In this document: piece by piece, positions 52,637-61,863 of the stretch
Layout: each line of letters begins with the position of its first letter
Numbering within the stretch: position 1 is the first letter of the stretch
Source of the DNA: Oscillatoria sp. CS-180
GTDB lineage: Bacteria > Cyanobacteriota > Cyanobacteriia > Phormidesmidales > Phormidesmidaceae
DNA length: 64,000 bases
Direction: 5' to 3'
NCBI RefSeq assembly: GCF_028330965.1
Contig: NZ_JAQMUB010000056.1
Coordinates: forward strand, 1 to 64,000
Notes under the pieces: generated by a model
What the model was told of the DNA's origin: nothing
What the model saw: the letters and a program-made list of their open reading frames with translations, nothing else
Database searches by the model: none
Position numbers and translations under genes: made by a program

Positions 52637-52746
52637 GTCGGTCTTACCCTCGAAGCTTCTAACCGCTTCCCGTTCCAACCGGATAGATGATTTAAGCAGA
52701 TGGATTTCCTGCAATACTACTGTAGCCCGAGCTTAGCGGCTCCTTC

Positions 52747-53343
52747 TTAAGGGTTGAGTTGACACGATGTGATTAAGTCAGGAGAAATTTTATACACGAC
52801 TTCGTCAAGCTGGGTTCCTCGCCTAGTCTCGACTTGTTTCTCTTCAAAAATGATTCCTCCCATTGATTCAGGGATTCGACGGCTCGGGATATTGGCCCGA
52901 TCTACCGGATAGGTCAGATAATCGAAATCGATGGTTTCCAAAGCCCACTGACAGGTCAAGTGTATTGCTTCCCGTCCCAGCTTCGAACCATGAGCGCTTT
53001 TCTTGATCCAAATACCCAATTCTGGCGTTCTAGCATTCGCCTGTCCGTGAACTCCACAACACCCGATAAACTCTTCGCTGGACTTATCTAAAATCACGAA
53101 GATCACTTCATACTTCTCTTTCATTCCCTGAATGGAGGAGTGAATGAACGCAAGAGTGTCATCAATGGTCTCGGCTGGTTTGGGAATCATGAACTCGGTA
53201 ATTTCATCAGAGAACTCTTTAAAGATTGCCTCGGCAAAATAGTCACTGATAGATCGAAGCCAGACACGATTACCTGCTACACAGACAGTCGTTAGATCGA
53301 TTTCGTCACGCAGCGAGAACTCTTGCGTTTTCTTTTGCATCAC
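52747..53343 (-). CDS. GNAT-family N-acetyltransferase (RimJ/RimL type)
   Basis: 198 residues. The acetyl-CoA fold shows RSISDYFAEAIFKEFSDEIT, FIGCCGVHG, PELGIWIKKSAHGSKLGREA (the pyrophosphate-binding loop) and YPVDRANIPSRRIPESMGG. It would acetylate an amino group on a protein or small molecule. It stands alone at the end of the accessory stretch. Confidence 0.85.
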   Translation of the reverse strand: MMQKKTQEFSLRDEIDLTTVCVAGNRVWLRSISDYFAEAIFKEFSDEITEFMIPKPAETIDDTLAFIHSSIQGMKEKYEVIFVILDKSSEEFIGCCGVHGQANARTPELGIWIKKSAHGSKLGREAIHLTCQWALETIDFDYLTYPVDRANIPSRRIPESMGGIIFEEKQVETRRGTQLDEVVYKISPDLITSCQLNP

Positions 53344-53541
53344 TCTGATGGGATCAACTGCATCAATACAACTACTTCAATGTCACAAAGGTTACTCGAA
53401 AGTGCTCCTTTGCTCTTCTTCGCTCAATGCACAATGCTGTTGTGGCTTTCAAACGCTATGCAAAGCATTCATGCGATCGCCTACCGAAATCCAACTTAAT
53501 CCGACTACGGAAATTGCTATCGTCCGAATGAATCTATAACT

Positions 53542-54243
53542 ATGGAGCTAACTCAGACTACTATGAATTATTTTTCAACGCTGATTACCCTACTGCGCGA
53601 TCGCCCAGTCTTTTTAGAAGAAGTTCGCAATGGAACCAAACTTGAATCGAAAATTGTCTCACTGATTGTTGCTAGCTCGCTATTCTTTGCCATTTATGGC
53701 GCGATCGTCGGAGCCTCAAGCGGTTGGCAACAGATGCTACTTTCAACCGTCAAGCTACCTGCTTTATATCTGCTGACGCTGCTGATTTGTCTGCCCACGC
53801 TCTACTTCTTCGATATTCTCTTTGGCTCACAGGCCAACTTCAAGCAATACACTGTTCTGAGCTTGACAACCGTTTCGGTCATTAGCGTTCTGCTCTTCAG
53901 CTTTGCGCCCATCACTCTCTTCTTCCTAATTTCAATTCGGGATTATCACTTCTTCTTGCTGCTGAATGTGTCAATTTTCGCTCTGACCGGGTTTGTAGGC
54001 GTTCAGCTCTTTTATCGAGGGGTTAAAACCGTCATGAAATTTGACGAAAAGACGCCTCAGATTCGCCAAAGGCTGCTTCTGTTTTGGCTTGTTCTGTATG
54101 GTCTCGTCGGCAGTCAACTCGGCTGGACGCTAAGACCTTTTTTTGGTGCGCCTGGAGAGCCGTTTCAGTTGTTTAGGCCAATTGAAAGCAATTTCTACGC
54201 TCAAGTGATTAGAAGTCTGATCTCGCTTTTGGGTGGAAATTGA
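53542..54243 (+). CDS. Yip1-like multi-pass membrane protein
   Basis: 233 residues with five or six membrane segments: IVSLIVASSLFFAIYGAIVG, YLLTLLICLPTLYFFDILFG, and two more before FWLVLYGLVGSQLGWTLRPF near the end. The FxxLFGxxxxF..... and GSQLGWTLRPFFG features match bacterial proteins sometimes mislabelled as actin-binding WH2 proteins. Function unknown. Likely co-transcribed with the next gene, 88 bases downstream. Confidence 0.65.
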   Translation: MELTQTTMNYFSTLITLLRDRPVFLEEVRNGTKLESKIVSLIVASSLFFAIYGAIVGASSGWQQMLLSTVKLPALYLLTLLICLPTLYFFDILFGSQANFKQYTVLSLTTVSVISVLLFSFAPITLFFLISIRDYHFFLLLNVSIFALTGFVGVQLFYRGVKTVMKFDEKTPQIRQRLLLFWLVLYGLVGSQLGWTLRPFFGAPGEPFQLFRPIESNFYAQVIRSLISLLGGN

Positions 54244-54331
54244 GTGTGCTCAAGCAGAAATTGCTGTTCACAAAGACTGGTGGCAGAGAGAACAGGTTTG
54301 TCGGATTTAGGTTTGCCAACTCAATCAGCAT

Positions 54332-55033
54332 ATGAAATCTGATTTAGAGGATTTAAGAATTAGTCAAGATCAGCTTGAAAAGCTAACCGAGTTAGAAATC
54401 GGAAAAGTCTTTATGGGCGGCGTTGTACGACCCTCGGCGCTTAGATCACCGGGTCAATTACTGTCGTTTTTAGTGTCAGAGTTTTCTGTTCTGGCAGTTG
54501 TTTTTATTGTTTGCTTAGGCTTTGGGTTAGTCATCGTCCGAAGTTGGGACAGTTTCAACAATGTATTTGGACTGATTGCGGTAGCAATAGGGATCACGAT
54601 CGCAGGGGCGATCGCCTGGAATGGCTATCAATGGCAGCGCTACAAAGCCCTCAAGACACTGTCACGACTACTGGATGAAGTTGATCGACATAACGACATT
54701 GTGCAGGCAATCCAGGTGATGGACGAACTGCAAAGGGCACAATCGTCAGCACCAGCCCAAATATCCAACCGAGCCGAAATTCTGTCAGCATTGGCCGCGA
54801 CCCGCGATAGTCTGATCTCAGCATTGATGACGGAGCGAATTCTGCGCTATCACCAAACCGTACTTCAGCAAGGACGTGACCTCATGGGCAGCATCGAAAC
54901 AAACCTAGCCGCCCTACAGGCTCTGCAAGTCAGCAATCAGGCAACAGAATATCAGCAGTTTTTGCAAGAAGCCCTAGACATTGGGTTGGCGGTTCAGCAA
55001 GAGATGATGACTCAGACCGATGAAGACTTCTGA
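54332..55033 (+). CDS. Hypothetical membrane protein with a helical domain
   Basis: 233 residues. Two membrane segments at about 48-68 and 78-97 (SVLAVVFIVCLGFGLVIV, FGLIAVAIGITIAGAIAW) separate a short N-terminus from a long helical, probably coiled-coil C-terminal domain (LLDEVDRHNDIVQAIQVMDE; SIETNLAALQALQVSNQA). I do not recognise a family. Same strand as the Yip1-like gene. Confidence 0.6.
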   Translation: MKSDLEDLRISQDQLEKLTELEIGKVFMGGVVRPSALRSPGQLLSFLVSEFSVLAVVFIVCLGFGLVIVRSWDSFNNVFGLIAVAIGITIAGAIAWNGYQWQRYKALKTLSRLLDEVDRHNDIVQAIQVMDELQRAQSSAPAQISNRAEILSALAATRDSLISALMTERILRYHQTVLQQGRDLMGSIETNLAALQALQVSNQATEYQQFLQEALDIGLAVQQEMMTQTDEDF

Positions 55034-55159
55034 CAGTCTCTGATCTACAGTGACAGAGTTGGCAGGGGGACGAAAACGGGTGGTAATAAATCAGGCAAAC
55101 GCAAGTGGCTAAAACTGTTAACCAACGGATGCGATCGCCCTGTCTCACATCGGCTCTCA

Positions 55160-56005
55160 TCAAGCTTTGCCAGCACTGCCGAACAACCTGATTTTTTGAG
55201 CAATGATTTCCTGCATTGCCCCCGTGGCTGCTTTCTGGCAGTCTAAGAGGTCGCGTTGCGAGTTCGTTTCTCCATACTCTCGCCAAAACTGGAGGTATTT
55301 TTGTCGGACTTCAGTGTTGACATTGAACTTGCAGACCCCTAGTTCAATCGATCGCTGAATCATGAGGGCCGGTAAACCAGACGCGCCGTGTAGCACTAGG
55401 GGGATTTTGAGGCGTTGACGAACCTTGATCAGACGCTCGAAATCTAATCGGGGTTCGCTGTAATACTGACCATGAACATTCCCAATGGTGACCGCAAGAA
55501 AATCAACTCCCGACTTGGCTACGAATTCCTGCGCCTGGTCAGGGTCGGTCATCTTGGCTTCTTTGGCAGCAACCGTCATACCGTCTTCAGTGCCACTGAT
55601 TCTGCCAATCTCTGCTTCCACAGTCGCCCCCTTCGCATGGGCCAAAACAGTCATTTCACGGGTGAAAGCTAAGTTCTCTTGAAAGGAAAACTTCGAGCCA
55701 TCCGCCAAAACCGATTGCACGCCTGCTTTCAGAGCCAGCTCAATGATTGCCTCGTCTTCGCAGTGATCTAGGTGAACTGACATCGGAACACTGGCCGAGT
55801 CCGCCGCTTCTAAAAAGAGTGCAATTAAAGGAGGCCCCCCGTACTTCAGTATCTGAGGCAAAATTTGAATGATTGCCGGACTCTTGTCAGCTTCAGCCGC
55901 ATTGACCACGGCTTTGACACCTTCAAGGTTATATAGATTGAACGCACCAACAGCGTAGGAATACTTCTGAGCTTTCTCTAACAGTTCTTTGGTAGAAGTC
56001 AGCAT
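55160..56005 (-). CDS. Class II (zinc) fructose/tagatose-bisphosphate aldolase family
   Basis: 281 residues forming a TIM barrel. Zinc ligands are His81 in VHLDHCED, His178 in GNVHGQY and His206 in LHGASG; Asp80 is the catalytic acid, and Glu132 in VEAEIG fits the second metal site. FNVNTEVRQ is a substrate phosphate-binding segment. It cleaves a ketose bisphosphate into two triose units, or a related reaction; the exact sugar cannot be set by eye. It is shorter than the main cyanobacterial Calvin-cycle enzyme and may act in peripheral sugar metabolism. Confidence 0.85.
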   Translation of the reverse strand: MLTSTKELLEKAQKYSYAVGAFNLYNLEGVKAVVNAAEADKSPAIIQILPQILKYGGPPLIALFLEAADSASVPMSVHLDHCEDEAIIELALKAGVQSVLADGSKFSFQENLAFTREMTVLAHAKGATVEAEIGRISGTEDGMTVAAKEAKMTDPDQAQEFVAKSGVDFLAVTIGNVHGQYYSEPRLDFERLIKVRQRLKIPLVLHGASGLPALMIQRSIELGVCKFNVNTEVRQKYLQFWREYGETNSQRDLLDCQKAATGAMQEIIAQKIRLFGSAGKA

Positions 56006-56257
56006 GAGATTGCGATCGCGTCAGTACTGATAATACTGGGTCCATCAGGTCCAATCCAGCACACCGTTCCCAAACATTACCGTCGTCATGTTCAAAACCT
56101 GCTCGTTGCTGTCACCTCAAACAGAGACAAATCTGGATTCCTTGTTTGACTTATGTTTATTGACCTATCAATTGATCCTCAATGGCACGACCTGCCATCA
56201 TCAATTTTGTTTTTAAGATTCATAAAAATAAATAGTTTGATACGCCTTGAGCTATTC

Positions 56258-56971
56258 CTAAGCTACCTGCTTATCAGAACTTTTCTCTTCATTAAAATTG
56301 GCTAATAGCTCAATCAACTCAGCCTTTTTCTTTTTTGAGTAGCCTCGAATCTCTCGTTTTTTAGCTAAAACTTTTAACTCTTTTGTACTAAATGAGTCAA
56401 GCAATCTTCGGTCTGTAATAACTTTAGGGATTGGCTGCGGCGTCAGATAAAACACTTGCTCAAGAAACTTCAGTTTCTTCCCTACTGTGATGCGGCATCC
56501 GAGCTTTGTAATTGGAGTTAGACTCTTCCAGTATTGGCGAGGAGCTTCATCAATTCTGGCTACAGCTGAGGCATGATTAACACCCTTTAACGGGCTATTG
56601 GGTAAAAGCATCAAGAAATCCAAAGCGCTTGAAATTTCATCTCGATTAGCTGTAGACAAATTAACCTTGGGGATAATTTCTCGACACAAGGCTTGAGTAA
56701 GTGATTCTGTCTCTGGTGTGCTATCAGCAATGATGCACCAAACTTCTTCCAAGCCTGCCTCTGAAGCCACTGCATAGATAAATGAATTACCGATAACTTG
56801 ATACTGGTCTAAGCCAACTTCTTTAACAATGAGCGGTACCCAGTTACGACTCTGTTCCTCAAGGTATTTTGCTGTTTCTTGAATTAAATAAGCATGAACT
56901 TCAGTTGGTATCCCAGGTTCAATTTCTTCAAAAGGCAAACACATTAAGTTTCCAGTATCAGAAAGGCTCAT
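56258..56971 (-). CDS. ParB-like protein with C-terminal Rho_N/SAP-type domain
   Basis: 237 residues. About 40-90 resembles the ParB/sulfiredoxin N-terminal domain: VPLIVKEVGLDQYQVIGNSF then VASEAGLEEVWCIIAD, which parallels PVIVR...YELIxGxRR...AxxAGxxxVxxIV, though the GERR box is replaced by GNSF. The middle is unassigned. About 190-227 is a Rho_N/SAP-type helix-extended-helix (FSTKELKVLAKKREIRGYSK then KKAELIELL), a nucleic-acid-binding module. Its ATG overlaps the TGA of the ParA fusion by one base, so the two are co-translated partners. Probable role: the DNA-binding partner of the ATPase. No HTH is evident. Confidence 0.55.
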   Translation of the reverse strand: MSLSDTGNLMCLPFEEIEPGIPTEVHAYLIQETAKYLEEQSRNWVPLIVKEVGLDQYQVIGNSFIYAVASEAGLEEVWCIIADSTPETESLTQALCREIIPKVNLSTANRDEISSALDFLMLLPNSPLKGVNHASAVARIDEAPRQYWKSLTPITKLGCRITVGKKLKFLEQVFYLTPQPIPKVITDRRLLDSFSTKELKVLAKKREIRGYSKKKKAELIELLANFNEEKSSDKQVA

Positions 56972-58317
56972 CAGATGAAATACTCCTTAGCAAGCTTCAA
57001 ATATTGCTCTCTCGCAGTCTTGAAGGCAAATACTGCTGGAACATGTAAGAAATCAGCCTTTGATATGTAGGCCATGTAGGGTATACGGTTTGTTCGTAAG
57101 TCCTTGTGACCTCGCCGCAGTCTTGGATAAAAATACGGTGTTAAATCAAGTCCGTCAGAGTTTTTTCTCGTATTCTTTATTATTTCGGCGATCGCTTGAT
57201 GCATAAGCTGCAATTGTGCTTCCGATACCTTAAACGCATTATTCATGAGAATAGGTAGAGGTATAGGCCCATACTCTCCAGCCCTCTGGCGCTCTGTTCT
57301 AACCTCTGGGAGAAAGCGAGAAATTGCCATGCCAGCGTTCTGTAGAGAATGCAGATTATCATGTCGAGCTGGTATCAAAACCACATCCGCTGCATAAAGC
57401 GCTTTCTGTGCAAAAATCCTCCAGTTGGGAGGCGCATCAATCAATATGTAATCGTAGCTACTTTTAACACTCTCTAGTAGCCGATGCAAGGCACTGATCT
57501 TTATCTGTTGCTTTAGCTTCACTTCGTCAAGATCACTTACTAATTCTTCATCAGCCAGAATTACATCGAAACCCAAGGGATGTTTCAATCTCGGATGCTC
57601 AAAACTGTAAGGAGTAATGATCTCTCTAGCATCAACTTCTTTATTTTTGAGGGCAGATACTAACTTGCCATTAAGTGGTGCCAGATCAAGGGCATCTCCT
57701 AAGTCGCTTTGATTGGGATCAAAATCCACAATCAAAACGCGCTTCTTGAGTACGCTAAGAATTGCCGCAAGATTCAAAGTAGTGGTCGTTTTTCCAACAC
57801 CGCCTTTGTTGTTGTATACAGCTACTGTCAATGCTTTCTCAGGAGACTCTATCTTTTTTCTGAGATCTCTGACAATATCCTTGAGATTGCCATCTAGTGA
57901 TAGACAAGCCGTAACAGGATGAACAATCTTGTTGTGTTTTCGAAATAGTTGTACATAACGCGAATTCGTCAGAATTCCCCACTTTACAGTTTTAGATTTT
58001 GCGTCTAATAAATATCGTTTGAGTTGAAGGGCAGCTTTAATATGACTTGAACATAGCTCGCTAGAAAGATCTTCTGTACAACCCTTTACTTCCATGTAGA
58101 GATAGGGGCTTTTATGGGTTTGAAGGAATATATCGTTTTCTACGTTCTTTCGAGCTGCATGGTCTACAGCTCCCCTTGTGACTGGAAATTGAGGAATTAT
58201 CTCTAAATCCTGAAATCCTAGTGCATTGAGAAAGGGCTTGGAAAAGTTACTTTCGACAATCGCTTCTGCCGCATCTGCAGGAATATTAGCAAGCGTCTGT
58301 TCTAATTGCATAAGCAC
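56971..58317 (-). CDS. Fusion: restriction-endonuclease-like domain + ParA ATPase
   Basis: 448 residues. About 1-135 resembles the N-terminal nuclease domain of type I restriction (HsdR) proteins: NDIFL with Asp62, then YLYMEVKG with Glu76 and Lys78 (a D...ExK arrangement), and QLKRYLLDAKSKTVKWGILT followed by NSRYVQLFR. About 162-440 is a ParA/MinD ATPase with deviant Walker A KGGVGKTTT at 171-179, LIVDFDPNQSDLG and a Walker B DYILIDAPPN. The second gene (ParB-like) overlaps its stop. ParA proteins normally move DNA or complexes on the nucleoid; a nuclease domain on one is unusual and suggests a plasmid-like or defence role. The surrounding DNA is A+T-richer than its neighbours. Confidence 0.8.
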   Translation of the reverse strand: MLMQLEQTLANIPADAAEAIVESNFSKPFLNALGFQDLEIIPQFPVTRGAVDHAARKNVENDIFLQTHKSPYLYMEVKGCTEDLSSELCSSHIKAALQLKRYLLDAKSKTVKWGILTNSRYVQLFRKHNKIVHPVTACLSLDGNLKDIVRDLRKKIESPEKALTVAVYNNKGGVGKTTTTLNLAAILSVLKKRVLIVDFDPNQSDLGDALDLAPLNGKLVSALKNKEVDAREIITPYSFEHPRLKHPLGFDVILADEELVSDLDEVKLKQQIKISALHRLLESVKSSYDYILIDAPPNWRIFAQKALYAADVVLIPARHDNLHSLQNAGMAISRFLPEVRTERQRAGEYGPIPLPILMNNAFKVSEAQLQLMHQAIAEIIKNTRKNSDGLDLTPYFYPRLRRGHKDLRTNRIPYMAYISKADFLHVPAVFAFKTAREQYLKLAKEYFI

Positions 58318-58629
58318 TATGTAGCTTTTTCCAACATATACCTAGCAGACGTAGGCTTACCGGAAATTTTTGCAGCCTATTTGATGAACTTCTTTGACTC
58401 TTTGGGTATAAATATTACTGATTCTTTGCGTAGGTCTGGTTATTATTTCTTCGTTGACCTCATAACTTCAAATTGAGCTACCAAGCTGATCTATAAAGGT
58501 AATTCCGTGCTATTCATCAAAAACAAAGATTTCAATCTTACTATGTTAAATTCCATGAGCAGAGGTATTTTGATATGAGAATAATGCTAGGTTCTTTTTG
58601 ATAGCCCCATGGTCATAAGGGGAGAATTT

Positions 58630-58968
58630 ATGAAAATTCGAAATATCCTCGTGATGACGCCTATTGTCTTTTTCTTTCTGCCTAATGGAAAAATGGCTGA
58701 GAGAGTGGCTTTGCATTTGACAAAGCGTTGTACAAACTGCCTTTTGAGTTGGCAAGAATTTGTGCGAACTGATTTAAGCGGAGCAGACCTTAGGAATACG
58801 AATTTCAAAGGTTCTCGCTTTGTTAATGTCGATTTGTCGGAGGCTGATCTACGAGGTGCCAATTTTGAAGATGCTTATTTTGAAGCTGTCAATATGAAAG
58901 ACGCAAATCTTTGTGGCGCGTTTATGGTGGACGGGCAGAAATCCCCTATTGGCTGCTGGAAAAAATAA
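58630..58968 (+). CDS. Short pentapeptide-repeat protein
   Basis: 112 residues. A hydrophobic N-terminus (NILVMTPIVFFFLP) may be an uncleaved signal. A CxxC pair (CTNCLLSW) follows, then about nine pentapeptides A(D/N)Lxx from residue 50: SGADLRNTNFKGSRFVNVDL, SEADLRGANFEDAYFEAVNM. These form a short right-handed quadrilateral helix. AAGGGGAG lies 6 bases before the ATG; an upstream ATG at 58609 lacks such a site. CxxC before pentapeptides is common in cyanobacterial members. Role unknown. It is divergent from the nuclease-ParA gene. Confidence 0.8.
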   Translation: MKIRNILVMTPIVFFFLPNGKMAERVALHLTKRCTNCLLSWQEFVRTDLSGADLRNTNFKGSRFVNVDLSEADLRGANFEDAYFEAVNMKDANLCGAFMVDGQKSPIGCWKK

Positions 58969-59042
58969 TAGAAATATCCAAGAATTTTGGGTAGAAAAGC
59001 TTTAATGACTAATTTTTATTTTGCGCTGCTTGACTGTATGTT

Positions 59043-59852
59043 TTATCGATAAGAACGACGACGATCGCCAAACTTTTGTTGATAGGCCGTGTAGACTGCT
59101 TCTAGGAATCGCTCGGCAGGCATCTCTTCTTGGGGCAGCTTTTCAAGTTCAATAATTTCTCGTAGCTGTCGAGCAAGATCGACGCTGAGCTGTTGCCGCG
59201 CTACTTTAGTTAAGGACTTTCGCCGTTGCAAATACTCTCGTAAAGCCGCAAAATCGTCTGGCAATAGATTGCCAATCATGGCCTGTTCTATCAGCTCTAG
59301 TGCAAGGGTCTTGGCATCAGTCGATACCGTTACTTTGGCATCCCCCACCGCTTGCTCAGATTGAACGACCAGCGTGCCAGCGAGCCAGTCACCGATACGT
59401 TTCTCTTGCTGTCCAAATAGGATGCAAAAGAACCCAATGAACAAAATGTCATCCACCGGACGCAACAGCGATCGCAAAGTCGCCTGAAAAACGCCTTCGG
59501 GCTTTCCGGTGTCATTGATGACGCGAATCTTGGTAATGCGCTTTCCGGGTGTTTGCCCTTGCCACCAAGCTTCAAATCCGACGAAGTATCCCCAATAGAT
59601 GGAAGCCGAGAGAACCAACGCCAACGCTACTAGCCAGAGATCAACAGCATCCGCACCACCGCCTAAAGCTGCAAATAATGCAACTAATTGCTCGCTCAAA
59701 AAAGACGCTAAAAAAGAGACCAGCGACAGCAACAAGAACACCAGCACGTAGTCGATCAGAAGCGCTAAAGCCCGATTCCCTACTCCGGCCAAAGTGAATT
59801 CTAGCTCTACACTTTCCGGTGTTCGAATTGTGATGGTTTTGAAGAGTTTCAT
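59043..59852 (-). CDS. RDD-family membrane protein
   Basis: About 269 residues. The RDD domain has VGNRALALLIDYVLVFLLLS (the Arg and first Asp), and GQTPGKRITKIRVINDTGKP followed by LLRPVDDIL (second Asp), with three membrane segments. A helical, charged C-terminus follows (residues about 180-269). The start ATG at 59852 overlaps the upstream stop by 4 bases. The longer open frame to 60188 is only a shadow of the upstream gene. Confidence 0.85.
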   Translation of the reverse strand: MKLFKTITIRTPESVELEFTLAGVGNRALALLIDYVLVFLLLSLVSFLASFLSEQLVALFAALGGGADAVDLWLVALALVLSASIYWGYFVGFEAWWQGQTPGKRITKIRVINDTGKPEGVFQATLRSLLRPVDDILFIGFFCILFGQQEKRIGDWLAGTLVVQSEQAVGDAKVTVSTDAKTLALELIEQAMIGNLLPDDFAALREYLQRRKSLTKVARQQLSVDLARQLREIIELEKLPQEEMPAERFLEAVYTAYQQKFGDRRRSYR

Positions 59853-60715
59853 AGATTTCTGCGATCTTGTGGGCGATCGCTGATACGAATATCCAGCCCT
59901 TCTCGACGGCTCCGCAGATCGTAATAAAGAACAGCTTTGATGGATTGAAAGAAAGGAGCTGCCAGTACGATAGCGAAGAAGAGCAGGATGATGAACACCA
60001 GGAGGGCGATCGAAAAAGCGATGCCCAAGGCAATATCGCTGCTGCCTCCATCTCCTGTTGTATTCGAGAAGAAAGGAATGGTGAACAAAAACGGCACCAG
60101 CGTTAGCAAATATAGGGGCAGCATGACGAGATAGGACACCAGCAACACGAACAGGACGCGAGTTGCAGACCCCTGGGTCAGTTCCCAACTCCGGGAAATG
60201 GAGGATGTTGCGTCTTTGTCAGGTTCCATGGCAATAATCATGTCGTATAGCCAAAACCGAGCTTGAATCCAAGTTTGAGCTGCAAAAACAACAACTTGCA
60301 CCAAGACAACCAGCACGCCCGATAAGACAGCTGCAGCCGCCCCAGCTGCCCCCATAGCAGCTAGCGGAACGATGACTACTCCTGCAACCGCAGAAATCGC
60401 ATAGTTAATGGCCAGCTGAATAATCCCTACTAAAAATGCGACCCCTAAGAAACTCCACATGCGCGGCTCTACTTTCCGCAAAGCTACAGCAGGTGTTTCT
60501 GGCTGGTGAACGACTTCTTGAAATCCTAATCGGCCAATTTGGGCAAAAATCATTAGCCCCCTTGCCCAACCGTAAACCGGAATCAGATACCAAAGTGCAG
60601 CTTTCAGACTCAGTCCAGAGTAGGTTTTGAAGTGACTTCTTAGCAAACTAATGCCACCACTGACCACATCACCCACATTCAGCGGACGCATTCGGCGAGG
60701 AGATTGATATGCCAT
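59849..60715 (-). CDS. Multi-pass membrane protein of the RDD/SpoIIM cluster
   Basis: 288 residues and about six membrane segments. MRPLNVGDVVSGGISLLRSH at the N-terminus is shared with DUF975/glycerophosphodiester-phosphodiesterase-type membrane domains; the middle is Ala/Val rich. It is coupled by a 4-base overlap to the RDD gene. In other bacteria RDD, this type and SpoIIM proteins lie with MoxR/DUF58 genes and are thought to act on the envelope. No enzymatic motif seen. Confidence 0.7.
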   Translation of the reverse strand: MAYQSPRRMRPLNVGDVVSGGISLLRSHFKTYSGLSLKAALWYLIPVYGWARGLMIFAQIGRLGFQEVVHQPETPAVALRKVEPRMWSFLGVAFLVGIIQLAINYAISAVAGVVIVPLAAMGAAGAAAAVLSGVLVVLVQVVVFAAQTWIQARFWLYDMIIAMEPDKDATSSISRSWELTQGSATRVLFVLLVSYLVMLPLYLLTLVPFLFTIPFFSNTTGDGGSSDIALGIAFSIALLVFIILLFFAIVLAAPFFQSIKAVLYYDLRSRREGLDIRISDRPQDRRNL

Positions 60716-60806
60716 GGGTCTTGATTCTTGGGGTAAAAATAAGGGTGCGTATCTTTAACTAATCTGCCCACATCCTAGGTCAAGCGTAAGCCGACTATTT
60801 ACTTTC

Positions 60807-61802
60807 ATGAACATTCAGCGTTGGATTGCTAGACGAGAAGCCAGCTGGCGGCAGCTAGACGATTTGCTAAATCGAGCTGAGAAGCAAGGTCTAAATTCTT
60901 TGAAAACCACAGAAATTAAGACATTAGCCAGTTTGTATCGGTCAGTGTCTGCTGATTTAGCGCGGGCACGGACCCATCACGTTGGAGATGTGTTAATTCA
61001 GGATTTACAGGGATTGACCTCTCGCAGCTATAGTCAAATTTACCAGGGGTCACGGCGGCAAGATTGGCAGTCGGTGTTAGCGTTTTATCAATATGGATTT
61101 CCAGCGGCGGTGCGAGCTTCGTGGGTTTATATTGCGATCGCCACCGTCCTGTTTGTCACCAGTGGCCTCATCGCTTGGTGGTACTCGTGGCAAGATCCCT
61201 CCTTTATGTCCCTAGTCCTTAGTCCAGGATTTGTCGCTGAGGTTCAGGAGAGTGAAGAGCTTTGGACAGTTTCGATTTTAGGTCGGGAGCCTGTCGCTTC
61301 TAGCGCCATCATGGTCAACAACATTGGCGTCTGCTTCAAAGCCATCTTTGGTGGCGTTGCTTATTTTCTGCCGGAGGTACCGATCGTGACCCCTCCGGGA
61401 GGATTTACTGTTTTCATTCTGGTCCTCAACGGTTTGATGATTGGCTCTGTGGCGACTCTAGTTGCCCAAACTGACTTGGCCTATGATCTTTGGGCTTTTG
61501 TCTTTCCCCACGGATCGCTGGAGCTACCTGCCATCTTTTTTGCGGGTGGCGCGGGCTTGCTGCTCGCTAGAGCCATCTTGCTTCCTGGAAACTATCGCCG
61601 GATTGACGCTTTGCAAGTTTATGGACGGCAGGCAGCTGAGCTTGTCTATGGCATTGTGCCGATGCTGGTCATTGCAGGCATTATCGAGGGCTTCTATTCC
61701 CCTAGTCCCTTTGTCCCTAATTTGATTAAATATGCGACGGGTAGCGTGCTGTTTTTAATACTGATTACTTACTGCCTGTATCGACCTGCCAAAGACGTGT
61801 AG
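60807..61802 (+). CDS. SpoIIM-family (stage II sporulation protein M-like) membrane protein
   Basis: 331 residues. A cytoplasmic helical N-terminus (SWRQLDDLLNRAEKQGLNSL, LASLYRSVSADLARAR) leads into at least five membrane segments; NNIGVCFKAIFGGV and LPAIFFAGGAGLLLARAIL match the SpoIIM pattern. Cyanobacteria do not sporulate; the family has a general envelope role. Divergent from the RDD pair, 91 bases apart, and probably functionally linked. Confidence 0.87.
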   Translation: MNIQRWIARREASWRQLDDLLNRAEKQGLNSLKTTEIKTLASLYRSVSADLARARTHHVGDVLIQDLQGLTSRSYSQIYQGSRRQDWQSVLAFYQYGFPAAVRASWVYIAIATVLFVTSGLIAWWYSWQDPSFMSLVLSPGFVAEVQESEELWTVSILGREPVASSAIMVNNIGVCFKAIFGGVAYFLPEVPIVTPPGGFTVFILVLNGLMIGSVATLVAQTDLAYDLWAFVFPHGSLELPAIFFAGGAGLLLARAILLPGNYRRIDALQVYGRQAAELVYGIVPMLVIAGIIEGFYSPSPFVPNLIKYATGSVLFLILITYCLYRPAKDV

Positions 61803-61863
61803 CTGAAGATAGAAGGTCTAACTGACGGCAAAAGGATAATGAGAGCTTTTGTGTCCGATCCTG

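Noticed and set aside
53348-53539. 63-codon plus-strand frame before the Yip1-like gene
   Set aside because: Cysteine- and serine-rich with no conserved features; probably the upstream region of the following gene.
59853-60188. N-terminal extension of the RDD protein
   Set aside because: The frame lies in the coding region of the upstream membrane protein; the RDD family starts at MKLFKTITI.
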